Below are positions 37,970 through 46,016 of a stretch of DNA of 64,000 nt, in pieces. The notes under the pieces are model-generated. The model ran no database searches. It worked only from the letters and a program-made list of their open reading frames with translations, and was not told the origin of the DNA. The stretch's first letter is position 1, and the number at the start of each line of letters is the position of its first letter. Source of the stretch: DASRIA01 sp035650255 (GTDB lineage: Bacteria; Actinomycetota; Thermoleophilia; Solirubrobacterales; JBBDJG01); the NCBI GenBank assembly GCA_035650255.1, contig DASRIA010000017.1, positions 62,001-126,000 of the forward strand, written 5' to 3'. Made by a program: the position numbers and the translations under genes.

Positions 37970-40246
37970 CTACGGCGTCACGACCAGCGAATGCGCCCCC
38001 GCGGTCATGTTGAGGCTCAGCACGATGCCCTCGGCGGTCTGCTGCACCGGCACCGGCAGCCCGTCCAGCGTCGCCGTCACGGCCGGGAAGTCGCCCTTCA
38101 GCGTGAGTGCGAACGCGCCCGGGCCCGTCGCCACGGTCAGCGCCGCGGTCAGCACCTCGTCCGGGTCGAGGCCCATCCGCGCGGTGTCGAACGTCGCCGC
38201 GCTCAGATTCGTGAACGTGGCCTCGAAGCGGTTCTGCGGGGTGATCGCGCTTCCCGGCAGCCGGTTGACGCCCTGCACGGTCGCCGGGAGCGGCGGTCCC
38301 GGGAAGACGGTCGTCACCGGCTGCGTGGTGCCGCGCGCGCGGCCGTGGCCGAGCGTGTACGCGTCGACCTGCCCCGACGCGGACTCGCACGACGCTCCGG
38401 GCGCGCAGGCGTCGCCCGGTGTTCGCACCGTCAGGCCGTCCACCCAGTAGGCGCCGTCGAACCGCAGCCCGTGCTGCGGCAGGTCCATCGACGGGTATCG
38501 CTTGTAGCGGACCTGGTCCGGGGAGAGGTCGCGCTCCGGGTGCTGGTCCAGGAAGTCCCGCGTGTGGGCCCACTCGTCGGCGAGGATCAGCGCGAAGTGG
38601 TCGGACGAGGGGAAGAAGTAGAAGAGGTGTGGGTTGCCGGCATCGCGGAACGCCTGCGCCTGCTGGAGCGGTCCCGCCGGCGGAACCAGCTCGTCGACTC
38701 CACCGTTGTTGATCTCGAACGGCAGGTTGAGCCCGTTCACGACGATGTTGTTCGTCTGCCCGGCGACGTCGTAGTCACTTGGCGGCTGCGGCGGCAGCGG
38801 TGGCTGCCACAGCTGGTACGCGGGCGGGCCCACGTAGGGGTTCGCGGCCGCGAAGCGGTCCGGCATCAGGAGCCCCATGCGGTACGTCATGTAGCCGCCC
38901 ATCGAGTAACCGCCGATCGAGGTGCGGTCCTCGTCCACCGTGTAGTGGGCGCGCAGGTCGTCCCACGCCTCGAGCACGTCCTTGAAGCCGGAGTCGATGT
39001 ACCACGTGTCCATGCCGCGCGCGAGCGGCGTGAACACGATGCTCGAGCGCTCGTCGCCGAGCTGGTTGAAGAGGTTCGGTGACACGGCCTGGTACTCGTT
39101 GTGGTTCACGTCCAGGGAGTGGCCGTTGAGCAACAGCGCCGCGGGCGTAGCCGGCGTGTAGTCGTCGGGCAGGTAAAGGCCATACGGCTGGTGGCGGGAG
39201 AGGAACTGCGGGTCGGGGCTGCCGCCGGGCGCCGGGCCCGACGCGGGCTTCAGGTTGATCCCCTCGCCGAAGCTCTGGGTGGAGCGGAAGATCCGGTTGT
39301 AGAAGCGGCCCGGTGCCGGGGCATACGACTCCGTGGCGGTGCCCTCCAGCTGGGACAGCCGCACCTGCCGGCCGAGGCCGGTGACGCTGCGGTCGGCGAG
39401 CAGCCGCGACTGCTTCTCCTCGCCCCAGTGGCTGCCCACCACGCGAGTCCATTCCTCCTGAGGGTCGAACGCCACATCGAATGCGGCCGTGCCACCGCCG
39501 CCCAGCAGGCCGCCGCCCGGCTGTGTCGCGGTCGCCGACCCCGACGGCACCTGCAGGTAGCCGCCGCTCGGCGGATCGGCGAGGCCGCTGATCGCGTACA
39601 GCGTCACGGTGCGACCGCGCACGTAGGGGATGTGGCGCCACGGCACGGTCACCTCGATCGCGTTCTCGGCCAGGTTCACGATCTGCTTGCGAAGGCGCTC
39701 CCGGCGCCCGCGCCGGTCGGTGATCCAGCCGCCGGTGCCCCAGAACGTGATGAACGTGTCCGCCTCGGAAGAGTCGATCCCCGCGCCGTCGGGCCAGCCC
39801 GAGCCCTCGCGCGCAAGCCCGGTGTCGATGCCGAGCGTGACCGCGGCGGCGTCGGGCTCCTTCATGGTCTGCAGGAACGCGGCGATGTGGAGGCCCCTCC
39901 CGCTCGCGGAGATCCGCAGCTGGCGCAGGTCCGCGGCGTTGTAGCCGTAGCGCGCCGAGTTGGTCGGATACCGGTAGTCCCCGCGCGTGGGGGCGAGCGC
40001 CCCGCGGAACACGGGCATGTCGGAGATGCCGTTGAGGTCCGCGCCATAGTCGTCGTAGAGCCAGTCGTCGTAGATCAGCTCGCCCTTCGAGACACGCGAC
40101 TCGCCGGAGAGCATCGTCGCGTCGCCGCGCCAGTCCGAGAGCTGGCCGTCCGCAGGATGCGGGCCGGCGGCTGAGGCCGCGGGAAAGACTGCGGCGAGCA
40201 TCGCGAACGCGATCGCCGTGCGAAGCGCCGCCTGCCCGAAGCTCAT
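37970..40246 (-). CDS. Secreted alpha/beta hydrolase with N-terminal beta-sandwich domain
   Basis: A 758-residue exported protein with a signal peptide (TAIAFAMLAAVFPAASAAG). Residues about 30-260 form a beta domain resembling the C-terminal glucodextranase/DOMON-like fold (DGQLSDWRGDATMLSGESRV, RISASGRGLHIAAFLQT, AIEVTVPWRHIPYVRGRTVT). Residues about 350-580 form an alpha/beta hydrolase: PYGLYLPDDYTPATPAALLL, NGHSLDVNHNEYQ, then the nucleophile elbow SIGGYSMGGYMTY (Ser in GxSxG as GYSMG) and a later His-containing segment FFPSSDHFALILADEW. The C-terminus is another beta module ending VTATLDGLPVPVQQTAEGIV. It is a likely secreted esterase or peptidase (prolyl-oligopeptidase or LpqC type); substrate unknown. 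ATG 40246 chosen by the signal peptide. Confidence 0.8.
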   Translation of the reverse strand: MSFGQAALRTAIAFAMLAAVFPAASAAGPHPADGQLSDWRGDATMLSGESRVSKGELIYDDWLYDDYGADLNGISDMPVFRGALAPTRGDYRYPTNSARYGYNAADLRQLRISASGRGLHIAAFLQTMKEPDAAAVTLGIDTGLAREGSGWPDGAGIDSSEADTFITFWGTGGWITDRRGRRERLRKQIVNLAENAIEVTVPWRHIPYVRGRTVTLYAISGLADPPSGGYLQVPSGSATATQPGGGLLGGGGTAAFDVAFDPQEEWTRVVGSHWGEEKQSRLLADRSVTGLGRQVRLSQLEGTATESYAPAPGRFYNRIFRSTQSFGEGINLKPASGPAPGGSPDPQFLSRHQPYGLYLPDDYTPATPAALLLNGHSLDVNHNEYQAVSPNLFNQLGDERSSIVFTPLARGMDTWYIDSGFKDVLEAWDDLRAHYTVDEDRTSIGGYSMGGYMTYRMGLLMPDRFAAANPYVGPPAYQLWQPPLPPQPPSDYDVAGQTNNIVVNGLNLPFEINNGGVDELVPPAGPLQQAQAFRDAGNPHLFYFFPSSDHFALILADEWAHTRDFLDQHPERDLSPDQVRYKRYPSMDLPQHGLRFDGAYWVDGLTVRTPGDACAPGASCESASGQVDAYTLGHGRARGTTQPVTTVFPGPPLPATVQGVNRLPGSAITPQNRFEATFTNLSAATFDTARMGLDPDEVLTAALTVATGPGAFALTLKGDFPAVTATLDGLPVPVQQTAEGIVLSLNMTAGAHSLVVTP

Positions 40247-40299
40247 CTTCCGTCCTCCCCCTCGATCGTCGTCAGACGCGTGTCCGCTACGGTGGCCCG

Positions 40300-41973
40300 A
40301 TGGCCGCCGAGCCGAACGCCGCGGATTCTCGCACCCGCAGGTGGCCCGCGCCAACCCCCAGGCAGAAACGCCTCACGCTGATCGCCTGCATCACGGGATC
40401 GGCGGTCGTCTTCATCGACGGCACAGTAGTGAATGTCGCGCTCCCGGCGATCCGGGAGGACATGGACGCCGGTCTCGCCTCGCAGCAGTGGGTCGTCGAG
40501 GGATACCTGCTGACGCTGGCCTCGCTGATCCTGATCGGCGGATCGCTCAGCGACCTGTTCGGCCGCCGCCGCGTGTTCGCGCTCGGAACCGCCCTGTTCG
40601 GCGTGACGTCGCTGATGTGCGCAGTCGCTCCCACGGACGAGCTGCTGGTCGCGGCCCGGATCCTGCAGGGCGCCGCCGGTGCGCTCCTGGTGCCGAGCAC
40701 CCTCGCCACGATCATGGCCGTCTTCCCGGAGGATGAGCGGGGCCGCGCGATCGGCACGTGGACCGCGTGGAGCGGCATCTCCACCGTGGTCGGCCCGCTC
40801 GCCGGCGGCATCCTCGTCGACGCCGCGTCGTGGCGATGGGTCTTCGCCATCGGCCTGATCCCGATCGCGGTCACCCTCTACCTGGTGCTGCGCGAGCTGC
40901 CCGCGTGCATCGACGCGCGCGCCGAAGCGCATCCCCACGTCGACTGGAGCGGCGCCGCTCTGTGCGTGCTCGGCCTGGCCGGGCCGGTCTTCGCCCTGAT
41001 CGAGCAACCCTCGCGCGGATGGGACGACCCGCTCGTGATCGGATCACTGGTCGGAGGTCTGGCATTGCTGGCCGCGTTTTTGTGGCACGAGCACCGCACG
41101 CCGCATCCGATGATGCCCCTCGAGCTGTTTCGCCGGCACAACTTCGCCGTCGGCAACGTCGCGACGCTGCTGATCTACGGGGGGCTTGGAGCGGCGATGT
41201 TCTTCATCGTCCTGTTCCTGCAGGAGACCGCCGGCTACAGCGCCCTGGAAGCAGGTCTCGGGTTGCTCCCCAGCACGCTGATCTTGTTCTTCCTGTCCGG
41301 CCGGGTGGGCGCGCTCGCCGACCGGTTCGGGCCGCGCCTCTTCATGACTGCGGGGCCCATCGTGTCAGGAGTCGGGCTCGGGCTGCTGATGTTCGCCGAC
41401 GCCACCGCCGACTACGTGACCGAGATCCTGCCCGGGGTCACGCTGTTCGGGCTTGGCCTGGCGCTGATGGTGGCGCCGCTGACGGCCACGGTGCTCGGTG
41501 ACGCAGACCAACGGCACGCGGGCATCGCGTCCGGAGTGAACAACGCCGTCGCACGCGTGGCGGGGCTGCTTGCGATAGCGGTGGTTGGAGCCGGGGTGTC
41601 CGCGCAGTTCGTGTCGGAAGTGGAGGATCGGCTCACGGACCGTCCGCTGCCCGCGGCCGCTGCCGAGGCCGTCGAAGACGCAAAGGCCCGTCCGCTCACG
41701 ACCAGCTCCGCGGACGACGCTCCCCCGGCCAACCGCCCCGAGCTGCGAGGAGCATTCGAGGATGCGTCGGTCAGCGCGTTCCACGTCAGCATGGGACTGT
41801 CCGCGGCGCTGATGGTCGCCGGCGGGCTGGTCTCGGCGGCGGGCATTCGCAACCCGCGCCGGAAGGTGGCTGCCGCGGAGTGCCCGGGCGGCGCCATCTG
41901 CGGCGCGAGCGAAGACGTGGGCCACGCGGACCTCGATGCGGCACCGGAGCCGGAGCCCGTCGCGGTCCGGTAA
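40300..41973 (+). CDS. MFS drug/metabolite exporter, DHA2 family (EmrB/QacA type)
   Basis: A 557-residue protein with 14 predicted membrane helices. The first helix leads into FIDGTVVNVALPAIREDM (the DHA2 motif D1 with Asp and N-V-A-L-P). Motif A is GGSLSDLFGRRRVFALGTAL, and motif C is near residue 160 (GPLAGGILVDAASWRWVFAI). The central loop is acidic and the C-terminus ends in a charged tail. This family exports drugs or metabolites in exchange for protons; the substrate cannot be told. It starts 53 nt from the divergent hydrolase gene. Confidence 0.92.
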   Translation: MAAEPNAADSRTRRWPAPTPRQKRLTLIACITGSAVVFIDGTVVNVALPAIREDMDAGLASQQWVVEGYLLTLASLILIGGSLSDLFGRRRVFALGTALFGVTSLMCAVAPTDELLVAARILQGAAGALLVPSTLATIMAVFPEDERGRAIGTWTAWSGISTVVGPLAGGILVDAASWRWVFAIGLIPIAVTLYLVLRELPACIDARAEAHPHVDWSGAALCVLGLAGPVFALIEQPSRGWDDPLVIGSLVGGLALLAAFLWHEHRTPHPMMPLELFRRHNFAVGNVATLLIYGGLGAAMFFIVLFLQETAGYSALEAGLGLLPSTLILFFLSGRVGALADRFGPRLFMTAGPIVSGVGLGLLMFADATADYVTEILPGVTLFGLGLALMVAPLTATVLGDADQRHAGIASGVNNAVARVAGLLAIAVVGAGVSAQFVSEVEDRLTDRPLPAAAAEAVEDAKARPLTTSSADDAPPANRPELRGAFEDASVSAFHVSMGLSAALMVAGGLVSAAGIRNPRRKVAAAECPGGAICGASEDVGHADLDAAPEPEPVAVR

Positions 41974-41987
41974 GCGCCCGTCCGCAT

Positions 41988-42743
41988 CTAGTCCACCAGC
42001 GCGCCGCAGCTCACGTTCACGGTGGCCGCGGTCATCGTGCGGGCGCGGTCGGAGGCGGCGAGTGCGGCGGCGTTGCCCACGTCCTCGAGGGTCGCCGCGC
42101 GGCCCAGCAGCGTGCTCTGCTCCATCGCCTCCACGATCGCATCGCGGCCCTCGAACTCCTGCGGGAGCGACTCCGGCACGCCGCCGGTGCGCAGCGTCAC
42201 GGTGCGCACCCCATGGCGCCCGAGCTCGGCGCCGAGCTGCCGGCGCATGGACTCCTGGGCCTCGAAGGCGACCTGGGTGCCGCCCAGGTGGTAGTCGCGC
42301 ATCGGATCGCCGGAGCCGCCGAACACGAGGATCACACCCGAGCCCTGCGGGATCATGTGACGTGCGGCCGCCCGGGTGGTCAGGAACATCGTGCGCACGG
42401 CGGTCTCGACCGGCGCCAGATAGTCGCCGGCCGCCATCTCCGCCATCGGGACCCCGTGGGTGTGGGGGTGGGTGATCAGGTTGAAGGAGATGTCCAGGCC
42501 GCCGGCCTGTGCAGCCACCGCGTCGGCGTGCTCGTCCACCGCCCGCTCGTCGAGCGCGTCGACCTGCGCGGTCTCGGCCGCTCCTCCCGCGGCGCGGATG
42601 TCGCCCGCCACGGCGTCCAGGGTGGCGGGGGTTCGACCCGCGAGAAAGACTCTCGCTCCCTCGCGCGCAAAGGCGCGGGCGACGGCACCGCCGATCGAGC
42701 CGCCGCCTCCGTAGATCACGGCGCTCTTGTCCTCGAGCAACAT
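41988..42743 (-). CDS. SDR-family oxidoreductase lacking the Tyr-x3-Lys pair
   Basis: A 251-residue Rossmann protein starting at ATG 42743 after AGGAGG. The cofactor motif is SAVIYGGGGSIGGAVARAFA (GGGSIGG of TGxxxGxG type), then VFLAGRTPATLDAVAGDIRA and the DALDERAVDEHADAVA segment. The next strand is SGVILVFGGSGDP, where a Ser is present. In the position of the catalytic YxxxK I read TQVAF in YHLGGTQVAFEAQESM; the Tyr and Lys that classical SDRs need are absent. The C-terminus is TLRTGGVPESLP and ends VNVSCGALVD. A conserved Tyr a few residues earlier (DYHLGG) may partly substitute. Either a non-catalytic SDR or an atypical one. Confidence 0.85.
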   Translation of the reverse strand: MLLEDKSAVIYGGGGSIGGAVARAFAREGARVFLAGRTPATLDAVAGDIRAAGGAAETAQVDALDERAVDEHADAVAAQAGGLDISFNLITHPHTHGVPMAEMAAGDYLAPVETAVRTMFLTTRAAARHMIPQGSGVILVFGGSGDPMRDYHLGGTQVAFEAQESMRRQLGAELGRHGVRTVTLRTGGVPESLPQEFEGRDAIVEAMEQSTLLGRAATLEDVGNAAALAASDRARTMTAATVNVSCGALVD

Positions 42744-42796
42744 CTCGTACCTCCTGCTTGCGGGTTCAGGTAACAGACCGTGCTCGGCCCCGGCAC

Positions 42797-43153
42797 TCAT
42801 CGCTCGTCGAAGTCCACGGCCACCGGGAGCGCGTTCGCACGCCAGTCGTCGAGGCTCCCGCCGTAGCGCGGCGAGTACTTCTCGAACAGCAGCCGTCGCG
42901 CCAGCGCGTCCTCCTCGGGGTCGTCCACGATGCGGGCCTCACCGGGCAGCTGCTGGTCGGCTATCCGCACCGTCACGGCGGGGTCCGCCCTCAGGTTCTT
43001 GACCCAGTCGGCCCGCTCCCGGCCGCCCGCCAGCATGTAGAGGCTGCCGTGCAGCCCGAACCAGATCTCGATCTCGCGCGGCCGGCCGGTGACCCGTCCG
43101 GTGGTGGTCAGGTAGCAGTAGTCCTCGCCGGCGAGCGCCGGGTCGAATCCCAT
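42797..43153 (-). CDS. Deazaflavin (F420)-dependent nitroreductase family protein
   Basis: A 118-residue protein of the Ddn/split-barrel family. Motifs are AGEDYCYLTTTGRVTGRPRE, IEIWFGLHGSLYMLAGGRER (the family GxxTGxxR and W/FxxG signatures) and ADWVKNLRADPAVTVRIADQ. The C-terminal ARRLLFEKYSPRYGGSLDDW contains the conserved Tyr region. These proteins bind F420H2 or FMN and reduce quinones or nitro compounds. The start ATG 43153 is preferred, as the frame upstream runs into the divergent gene's promoter. Start-to-start distance to the next plus-strand gene is 60 nt. Confidence 0.88.
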   Translation of the reverse strand: MGFDPALAGEDYCYLTTTGRVTGRPREIEIWFGLHGSLYMLAGGRERADWVKNLRADPAVTVRIADQQLPGEARIVDDPEEDALARRLLFEKYSPRYGGSLDDWRANALPVAVDFDER

Positions 43154-43213
43154 GTCCGCGAGCGTACAAGCGATCCGTTTTGCCTTTCCGCAGGTGCGGG
43201 TAGGCGAACGAGC

Positions 43214-43504
43214 ATGGACCCGTACGGGGAGGCGACCAGAGAGACCGAGCTCGACTTCGGGCAGCGCGAGGTGGTGCTGCGGGCCGATCTCGACCGGCAG
43301 GGCGCCGGGGACTGCATCTGGACGTCCGTGCGCTTCTTGATGCACGGACCGCGATCGCCGCGACCGGGTGAGGTGGTCGTCCTCGTGGACGTGGAGGACG
43401 GCACGTGCCTCGGGCGCGTGGTGTCCGTTGCCGGCTGGGAGGTCTGCGTGCGTCCCGACTGGCGCACGTGGAGCGGCGCGGGCAGCCGGCCCGCGGGCGC
43501 CTAG
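43214..43504 (+). CDS. Small conserved-looking protein of unknown function
   Basis: A 96-residue protein from ATG 43214. It has no signal peptide or membrane helix. A beta-rich core is suggested by ELDFGQREVVLRADLDRQGA, GDCIWTSVRFLMHGPRSPRP, GEVVVLVDVEDGTCLGRVVS and VAGWEVCVRPDWRTWSGAGS. Three Cys residues and alternating charges suggest a compact cytoplasmic fold, perhaps an SH3-like or nucleic-acid-binding barrel. The 3' end overlaps the end of the convergent metallohydrolase gene by 4 nt. I do not recognise the family. Confidence 0.6.
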   Translation: MDPYGEATRETELDFGQREVVLRADLDRQGAGDCIWTSVRFLMHGPRSPRPGEVVVLVDVEDGTCLGRVVSVAGWEVCVRPDWRTWSGAGSRPAGA

Positions 43505-45891
43505 GGGACGAAGACTCCCGGCCGCAGGAACGCAGCGCCGGCGGGGTCCCGCACCTCGGCTGCGACGAGCTCCCAGACGGCACGTGCGCCCTCGCGCGCA
43601 GCGCCCGGCGCGAGCGCGTCGACCGACGTGCCGACCGCGCAGTCGCCGCCCTCCGGTCCCGCGGTCGCGGCGCAGGCGAGCGGGACGTCGAGCGGCAGGT
43701 CCGCGACCGTCGCGGAGTCGGCGCCGGTGCCGTTCCAGCGGTCCGTCACGCGGAGGGTGAAGCGCGCGGTGAGCGCGCCCGTGAAGTCAGTCAGCGCCGC
43801 CTCGTGCCGGACGTCCGTGACGCCCGCGGTGATGCCGACGTCTGCCTCGTCGGCCGCGGTCTGCGCGCTGCCCGGGCGCACTGCGAGCCGGGCGAACGCG
43901 GTCGAGCGGACCGCGACGCCGTTCGCATCGGGGGTCCCGACCGTCAGGGCGGCCGACTCGCGCGCCGGCGGCGCGCACGAGCCGAAGGCGAGCGGAGGCC
44001 CGTGCACGTGGCCGGGCGTCGTGCACGCGCGATGTGCCGGGACCAGCGAAAGCTGCAGCTGCGGGGCGCCCTTGGGCCGCGCGTACCCCTGCGACTCGAC
44101 CCAGATCGGGCTCGAGACCGCCTCGATCGCCGACTCGCGCTGGACCTGCAGCCGGTAGCGGCCGGGGCCGGCGCTCGGGAACGGGAACGCGAAGTCGTCG
44201 GCGGTGACCGGCGCGGCGAGCAGCGGCAGCCCGTCCTTCAGCACGAACAGGGTGTACGCGCCCGGCCGCGTGGCGCCCGGGCCCGCCCCGATCACGCGCG
44301 CGGTGAACTCGACGCCCGCGCCGCGGATGACGTCCCCCATGATCGCCGGCGGCTCGCCGGAGCCCGGCACCTCGGCCTCGAACCGCAGGTCGGGCCCGTC
44401 GGTCCCGAACGGCTTCACGTACGTGTGACGCGCCTGCACTCCGCGCTGGATCGCGTCCTCGGACAGCTCGTCCGCGTACACCATCGTGGTCGCCTGCCCG
44501 ATCGGCGCCTGCGTGACCGGGTCCGGGGTGCGCCCGGCGTTGTGGGAGTCGCTCGAGCCGACCGCCCCGATCAGGTTGCGGTTCTGGCCGCCGTCGTCGA
44601 TCGCTTCCTCCCAGAACTGGATCGCGAGCGGCGTGAACGGGTTTGGCCCCGGCTGCGGGTCCTCCTTCAGGCCGGCCGGGCCGGTCGCGATCTCGATCGC
44701 ATCCACCCGCCCGTAGTCGCTGTCGGCGGCCGCGTAGTCCCATGGGCATCCGCGGCACAGGAAGTCGAAGCCCGGCACCTCCGAGGGGAAGATGCGCGGA
44801 TGGTTGATCTGGGTGAAGCCGCCGCCGCCCCGGATGCCCTCCCACAGCGCGCTCGCCGGGCGGGCCGCGCGGCGCAACGTGAGCGCGCCTGACGTGTCGC
44901 GCTCGTACACCGGGCCCGTGCGGTGGTCGACGTAGCGCAGGCTGTGGTGGTTGTTCGCGTGTCCGAGGTAGGTGATGATCTCGCTCGAGCGGACGATCAG
45001 CTTGCCCGGATGGTCCGCCTGGTGGCGCCCGATCTCACCCCACGCCGTGTCGGTCACGTAGTCGGACAGAGTCACGAAGTCCAGGCCCGCGCCATCCTGC
45101 GCGCGCGACCTGAAGGCGTAGTCGAACGTCTCGGTCATGGTCGCGTCGCCGAGCGACGAGTGCTCCGCGTGCACGTGGAAGTCGCCCGCGTACCAACCCG
45201 GGTCGGCGCGGGCGGGGGTCGTGTCATAGGGCGCGGGCGCATACGGGTCGCTCTCCCACAGCGGGTCGTCGCTGAGGTCGATCTCGACGCGCCAGGCGAC
45301 GCGACCGTCCATGTCGCCCTCGGCCTGGGAGGCAACCGCGGCGACACCCAGCTCGACCGCCCACTCCCCGGCGGGGATCGGCCCCGGCCGGAAGCCCCGC
45401 GTCGTGTGCCCGCGGCGGTGCAGGCGCGGATTCGCCAGATAGTCGGCCTCGCTCGAGAACCCGTTGCGCGAGACGGTCACGTCGGGATGGCTGGAGCCAC
45501 CCCAGCCGCGGAACTCGGGCTCGCTCCATTGCGCAGTGGGCGCCGCGCGCGACTGCCACAGGCCGAGGTCGAGCACGTGCTTGATGCGGGCGTTGGTGGG
45601 CGCCTCGGGCTGGTCGTGGCAGTAGCGCACGCGTACGGCCGTGGTCCCCGCCGGAACCTCGAACGGCAGCATCACGTAGGAGCGCTCGAGCGACGTGTCG
45701 AACTCGCCCGTGATCACGCGGTGCGGCTGGAGCGTGGCGTCGGCTGCGCCCGCGCAGGAGGCCGGCGCGGCTGCCGCGACCGGATGATGGGCGGCCGCGC
45801 TCCCGGGGGCGCATGCGGCCGCCAGCAGGCAGGCGGCCAGCGCGGCGCACGCGCGTGCAGCCCGGCGGCTCAGCACTCGATCCCTCCCCAT
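43501..45891 (-). CDS. Secreted CehA/McbA-like PHP-domain metallohydrolase with the shared LFVP-type C-terminal domain
   Basis: A 796-residue exported protein (N-terminus MGRDRVLSRRAARACAALAA, followed by a hydrophobic stretch containing Cys, so perhaps a lipoprotein). Residues about 45-230 form a beta-rich domain. The PHP-like hydrolase core at about 235-480 has WYAGDFHVHAEHSSLGDATM (HxH metal motif), DFVTLSDYVTD, IVRSSEIITYLGHANNHHSL, GGFTQINHP and GSSDSHNAGR, matching CehA/McbA-type proteins. A beta-sandwich region follows. From about residue 614 is the ~182-residue domain shared with the three PQQ-type dehydrogenases (LSLVPAHRACTTPGHVHGPP, GTPDANG) ending RPGVFVP. GTG 45897 is an alternative start. 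Confidence 0.85.
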   Translation of the reverse strand: MGRDRVLSRRAARACAALAACLLAAACAPGSAAAHHPVAAAAPASCAGAADATLQPHRVITGEFDTSLERSYVMLPFEVPAGTTAVRVRYCHDQPEAPTNARIKHVLDLGLWQSRAAPTAQWSEPEFRGWGGSSHPDVTVSRNGFSSEADYLANPRLHRRGHTTRGFRPGPIPAGEWAVELGVAAVASQAEGDMDGRVAWRVEIDLSDDPLWESDPYAPAPYDTTPARADPGWYAGDFHVHAEHSSLGDATMTETFDYAFRSRAQDGAGLDFVTLSDYVTDTAWGEIGRHQADHPGKLIVRSSEIITYLGHANNHHSLRYVDHRTGPVYERDTSGALTLRRAARPASALWEGIRGGGGFTQINHPRIFPSEVPGFDFLCRGCPWDYAAADSDYGRVDAIEIATGPAGLKEDPQPGPNPFTPLAIQFWEEAIDDGGQNRNLIGAVGSSDSHNAGRTPDPVTQAPIGQATTMVYADELSEDAIQRGVQARHTYVKPFGTDGPDLRFEAEVPGSGEPPAIMGDVIRGAGVEFTARVIGAGPGATRPGAYTLFVLKDGLPLLAAPVTADDFAFPFPSAGPGRYRLQVQRESAIEAVSSPIWVESQGYARPKGAPQLQLSLVPAHRACTTPGHVHGPPLAFGSCAPPARESAALTVGTPDANGVAVRSTAFARLAVRPGSAQTAADEADVGITAGVTDVRHEAALTDFTGALTARFTLRVTDRWNGTGADSATVADLPLDVPLACAATAGPEGGDCAVGTSVDALAPGAAREGARAVWELVAAEVRDPAGAAFLRPGVFVP

Positions 45892-46016
45892 CGCCACTTG
45901 GAGCGGGAGTCTAGTGGGGCCTCACCGGCCGGTCGGGAAACTGAACGGCGGGTCTGGCGCGCTCTGCGCCGGACGGGTTACACTCGGCCTTCCAGGGGTC
46001 CCAAGCAGGAGGGGTG

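Noticed and set aside
41988..42800. Upstream ATG 42800 for the SDR gene
   Set aside because: ATG 42743 has AGGAGG at correct spacing and gives a normal SDR N-terminus; the extension is not SDR-like.
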